Positions 5,337-7,522 of a DNA stretch of 7,522 bases are shown here, one piece after another (the stretch's first letter is position 1; each line of letters starts with the position of its first letter). The DNA comes from JBAPRR01 sp049281195 (GTDB lineage Bacteria; Actinomycetota; Acidimicrobiia; Acidimicrobiales; CAVXTF01), in NCBI GenBank assembly GCA_049281195.1, contig JBAPRR010000019.1, positions 1 to 7,522 on the forward strand. The letters are read 5' to 3'. Under the pieces are notes generated by a model that worked only from the letters and a program-made list of their open reading frames with translations, was not told the origin of the DNA and made no database searches. The position numbers and the translations under genes are program-made.

Positions 5337-6272
5337 GTGATCCCCCTCATGTTGGCCACGTTGACCGACCGTCGCGTTTTCGGTGAAGATTGGTTTCTGG
5401 AGCGAAAGTTCGACGGAGAGCGCTGTGTCGCACGCAAAAAGGCCGGCGAGGTGCGACTTGAATCGCGCTCAGGGAAGGATCTCACCTCCACCTATCCCGA
5501 GGTGTGCGCGGCAATAGCAGGTCAACCCTCCAGCGACCTGCTTCTGGATGGCGAAGTGGTGGCATTCGACGGTGACCAGACGTCTTTCAGCAGATTGCAG
5601 CAACGCTTGGGAGATACTCGCCCTACTCCAGAACAGGTGAAAAAATATCCGGTCGTCTATTGCGTGTTCGATCTCCTCAAAGTGGATAGGGAGGATCTCA
5701 CCGCTCGGCCCCTGGTCGAGCGCCGTTCTCGACTGTTGAAGAGCGTGCGTCCCAGCACGGCATTGCAGCACAGCGAGGCCTGGCGTGACGACTCCGAGGG
5801 CCGGTTCGCGGCGGCGTGCAGATCCGGGTGGGAAGGGCTCATCGCCAAGCGCGCCGATGCACCGTACGTCGCTGGCCGCTCGAAAGACTGGTTGAAGCTG
5901 AAGTGCATCTGGGAGCAGGAGTTCGTCGTCGGCGGTTTCACCGATCCGGCCGGCAGCCGGACAGACTTCGGTGCGCTGCTGGTCGGCTACTACGAGCAGG
6001 GCTCACTCCGCTACGCCGGAAAGGTCGGCACCGGCTATACCAAAGAGACACTGCGTGACCTTGGTATCCGGATGCGCAAGCTGGAAACGGCTGAGGGGGC
6101 GTTCGTAGATGCTCGACCGGTTCCCCGTGGCGCGCACTGGATACGGCCCGTGCTCGTGGCTCAGATCGGATTCGCCGAATGGACGAACGACGCCCGGCTC
6201 CGGCAACCCCGCTATTTAGGTCTCCGCGACGACAAGAACGCGACAGAGGTCGTCCGTGAACGCCCGCAGTGA
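5337..6272 (+). CDS. Stand-alone ATP-dependent DNA ligase (LigD/LigC-like ligase domain)
   Basis: A 311-residue ATP-dependent DNA ligase of the bacterial non-homologous end-joining type; it seals nicks through a lysine-AMP intermediate. Nucleotidyltransferase motifs are intact: motif I KFDGER (24-29, K24 the adenylated lysine), DGEVV (71-75), motif III YCVFDLL (108-114), motif IV EGLIAKR (166-172) and motif V WLKLK (185-189). An OB-fold follows from about 193, including VGGFTDPAGSRTDFGALLVGYY and a closing RLRQPRYLGLRDDK (287-300) typical of LigD. The length equals the ligase domain alone: no polymerase or phosphoesterase domain is fused, and neither these nor Ku is next to it here. GTG 5337 is chosen because AGGGGA lies 11 bases before it; ATG 5349 would be 23 bases away and shorten the N-terminus. 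LigC and a split LigD are both possible identities, so no symbol is given. It converges on the second exporter. Confidence 0.95.
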   Translation: MIPLMLATLTDRRVFGEDWFLERKFDGERCVARKKAGEVRLESRSGKDLTSTYPEVCAAIAGQPSSDLLLDGEVVAFDGDQTSFSRLQQRLGDTRPTPEQVKKYPVVYCVFDLLKVDREDLTARPLVERRSRLLKSVRPSTALQHSEAWRDDSEGRFAAACRSGWEGLIAKRADAPYVAGRSKDWLKLKCIWEQEFVVGGFTDPAGSRTDFGALLVGYYEQGSLRYAGKVGTGYTKETLRDLGIRMRKLETAEGAFVDARPVPRGAHWIRPVLVAQIGFAEWTNDARLRQPRYLGLRDDKNATEVVRERPQ

Positions 6273-6305
6273 ATAGGGGAGCGCCCCGATCACGGTGAAG
6301 GGCCG

Positions 6306-7522
6306 CTACCTGCTCCGACTTGGAAGCGCGGCCAGAACTACTACGCCGGCCACGGCCACAACCACTGCGGCGATGATGAGCCCGAGATCCATGCCAGACA
6401 CGAAACCGCTGCGAGCGCTTTCCGCCAAGGCCACCCCGGCTTTTCCCGGCACATGCGCGGCCACGCCCAAGGCACCTCCAAGCGATCCGAGAATGAGGCT
6501 GTTGATACTGGCCGGGATGTGCTGGTGTGCCAGTAGGGGCGTCATGAAGTTCTGATATCGGATGTTGAGGGCCGTTCCGAGCACCGCGACTCCGAGCGCG
6601 CCTCCCAGCTGCATCGAAGTGTCGTTCGTAGCGGAACCAACCCCGGCGTCGGAGGTCGGAAGCGACCCCATGACGGACTCGATGGAGGGAGCAAGACCGA
6701 AGCCCACCCCGACTCCGATCAGCGCGATGAAAGGCACTGCGTGTGCGTACGTTTCGTGGACAGTGGTCCGTGAAAGGAGCCCGAGTCCGATGGCAACCAG
6801 GAAAAGTCCACCGGCGACGATCGGCTTCGTACCGAATCGCCGAACGAGGATCACCGACGCCGGGGCAGCCACCAACAGGGCCAGGGCGACCGGAGCGATC
6901 GCCAAACCTGTTTTCAAGGGGCTGAAGGCGAGACCGAATTGTAGATACTGAGTGAAGAGAAAAAACAAGCCCAGTAAGGCGAATAATAGCAGCGCCAATG
7001 ATGCGATCGCGGCGCTATATCGACGATTGCCGAAGAACTCCAGAGGGAGCATGGGATGGTCGATCCTTCGTTCCCACAGAACGAAGAAAGCGATAACCAC
7101 GACACAAGCAGCCAGGGCACCAATGATGAGGGGTGAGGTCCAGGTGCGATTGGGAGCCTCGATGATCCCCCAGAGCAGCAACCCGATCCCGATGACTGAC
7201 AAGGCTGCGCCCAGCGGGTCCGGCCGCCTCGCGTGCGGGCTCTTCGAGTTCGGGACGACAAAAGCGGTTGCGATGAGACCGATCAGGGCTACGGGCACAT
7301 TGATGAGGAAAACTGAACCCCACCAAAAGTGAACCAAAAGAAATCCACCCAACATCGGCCCGATTGCCACCCCCAGGCCAGCAGCTGCGGACCATATGCC
7401 GATTGCCCGGGCCCGTTCTCGATCCGCAGTGAACACATTGGTAAGGATCGACAACGTGGACGGCATCAAGGCGGCCGCTCCCACCCCCATGACCGCGCGT
7501 GTTGCAGTGAGCCGGTCCGGAG
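6306..7522 (-). CDS. MFS drug exporter, DHA2 family (N-terminus outside window)
   Basis: C-terminal part of a second 14-helix drug:proton antiporter in the cell membrane. The frame stays open past ATG 7490 to the last base, and the added residues (PDRLTATRAV) continue the family's motif B (RAVMGVGAAALMPSTLSIL), so 7490 is not the start. About 404 residues are visible, and roughly 90-110 N-terminal residues, including the first helices and motif A, lie beyond the edge. Antiporter motif C is clear (GLGVAIGPMLGGFLL), followed by the WWGSVFLINVP loop, FSPLKTGLAIAP and the DAGVGSATNDTSMQLGGALG stretch. The C-terminus is a short basic tail PSRSR after the last helix, normal for the family. It belongs to the same superfamily branch as the exporter at 2828 but differs throughout, so it is not a recent duplicate. 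It converges on the ligase with 33 bp between stops. Substrate unknown. Confidence 0.95.
   Translation of the reverse strand, partial: PDRLTATRAVMGVGAAALMPSTLSILTNVFTADRERARAIGIWSAAAGLGVAIGPMLGGFLLVHFWWGSVFLINVPVALIGLIATAFVVPNSKSPHARRPDPLGAALSVIGIGLLLWGIIEAPNRTWTSPLIIGALAACVVVIAFFVLWERRIDHPMLPLEFFGNRRYSAAIASLALLLFALLGLFFLFTQYLQFGLAFSPLKTGLAIAPVALALLVAAPASVILVRRFGTKPIVAGGLFLVAIGLGLLSRTTVHETYAHAVPFIALIGVGVGFGLAPSIESVMGSLPTSDAGVGSATNDTSMQLGGALGVAVLGTALNIRYQNFMTPLLAHQHIPASINSLILGSLGGALGVAAHVPGKAGVALAESARSGFVSGMDLGLIIAAVVVAVAGVVVLAALPSRSR

Noticed and set aside
6273..6305. GGGG-AGCG-CCCC hairpin between the convergent ligase and exporter
   Set aside because: Only four pairs and no T-run. It may help end transcription, but is too weak to annotate.

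Overview
The window is GC-rich, uses GTG as well as ATG starts, and carries strong Shine-Dalgarno sites. Its protein families (cytochrome P450, FrnE-like DsbA, F420-dependent-reductase-like Rossmann protein, DHA2 drug exporters, UBP-type zinc finger, LigD-type ATP-dependent DNA ligase) are typical of a chromosomal accessory region of a high-GC actinobacterium (Rhodococcus/Mycobacterium/Gordonia-like). The genus is an inference from gene content and style; nothing in the sequence fixes it. I see no rRNA, tRNA, CRISPR array, insertion sequence or phage gene.

Layout. (1) Positions 1-864, + strand: the C-terminal two-thirds of a cytochrome P450, cut by the window edge. (2) 969-1673, - strand: a 234-residue FrnE-type DsbA oxidoreductase, convergent with the P450. 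(3) 1797-2432, + strand: a 211-residue NADPH/F420-reductase-like Rossmann protein with a very strong ribosome binding site, divergent from the FrnE gene across a 123-bp shared upstream region and followed by a likely intrinsic terminator. (4) 2433-2827: a 395-bp gap without a convincing gene; its right end holds a candidate promoter and operator for the next gene. (5) 2828-4387, + strand: a complete DHA2-type MFS exporter. (6) 4388-4677: a non-coding leader with a hairpin and a perfect spaced palindrome. (7) 4678-5037, + strand: a 119-residue UBP-type zinc-finger protein. (8) 5038-5336: a gap ending in a stem-loop that overlaps the ribosome binding site of the next gene. (9) 5337-6272, + strand: a stand-alone LigD/LigC-like ATP-dependent DNA ligase. 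(10) 6306-7522, - strand: a second DHA2-type MFS exporter, convergent with the ligase and cut at its N-terminus by the window edge.

How the genes fit together. Two multidrug-type exporters, a P450, a thiol-disulfide oxidoreductase and a nicotinamide- or F420-linked reductase suggest detoxification, redox defence or specialised metabolism, but the changing strands and wide gaps mean there is no long operon. Each gene probably has its own promoter, with one divergent pair (FrnE / F420-reductase-like). The zinc-finger gene and the ligase are co-directional but 299 bp apart. Everything recognised belongs to a known family. The points that merit a second look are the ubiquitin-free UBP zinc finger, the C-terminal CX4C pair in the FrnE protein, the ligase's possible translational control hairpin, and the operator-like palindromes before the first exporter and the zinc-finger gene. 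I did not find a clearly new system.
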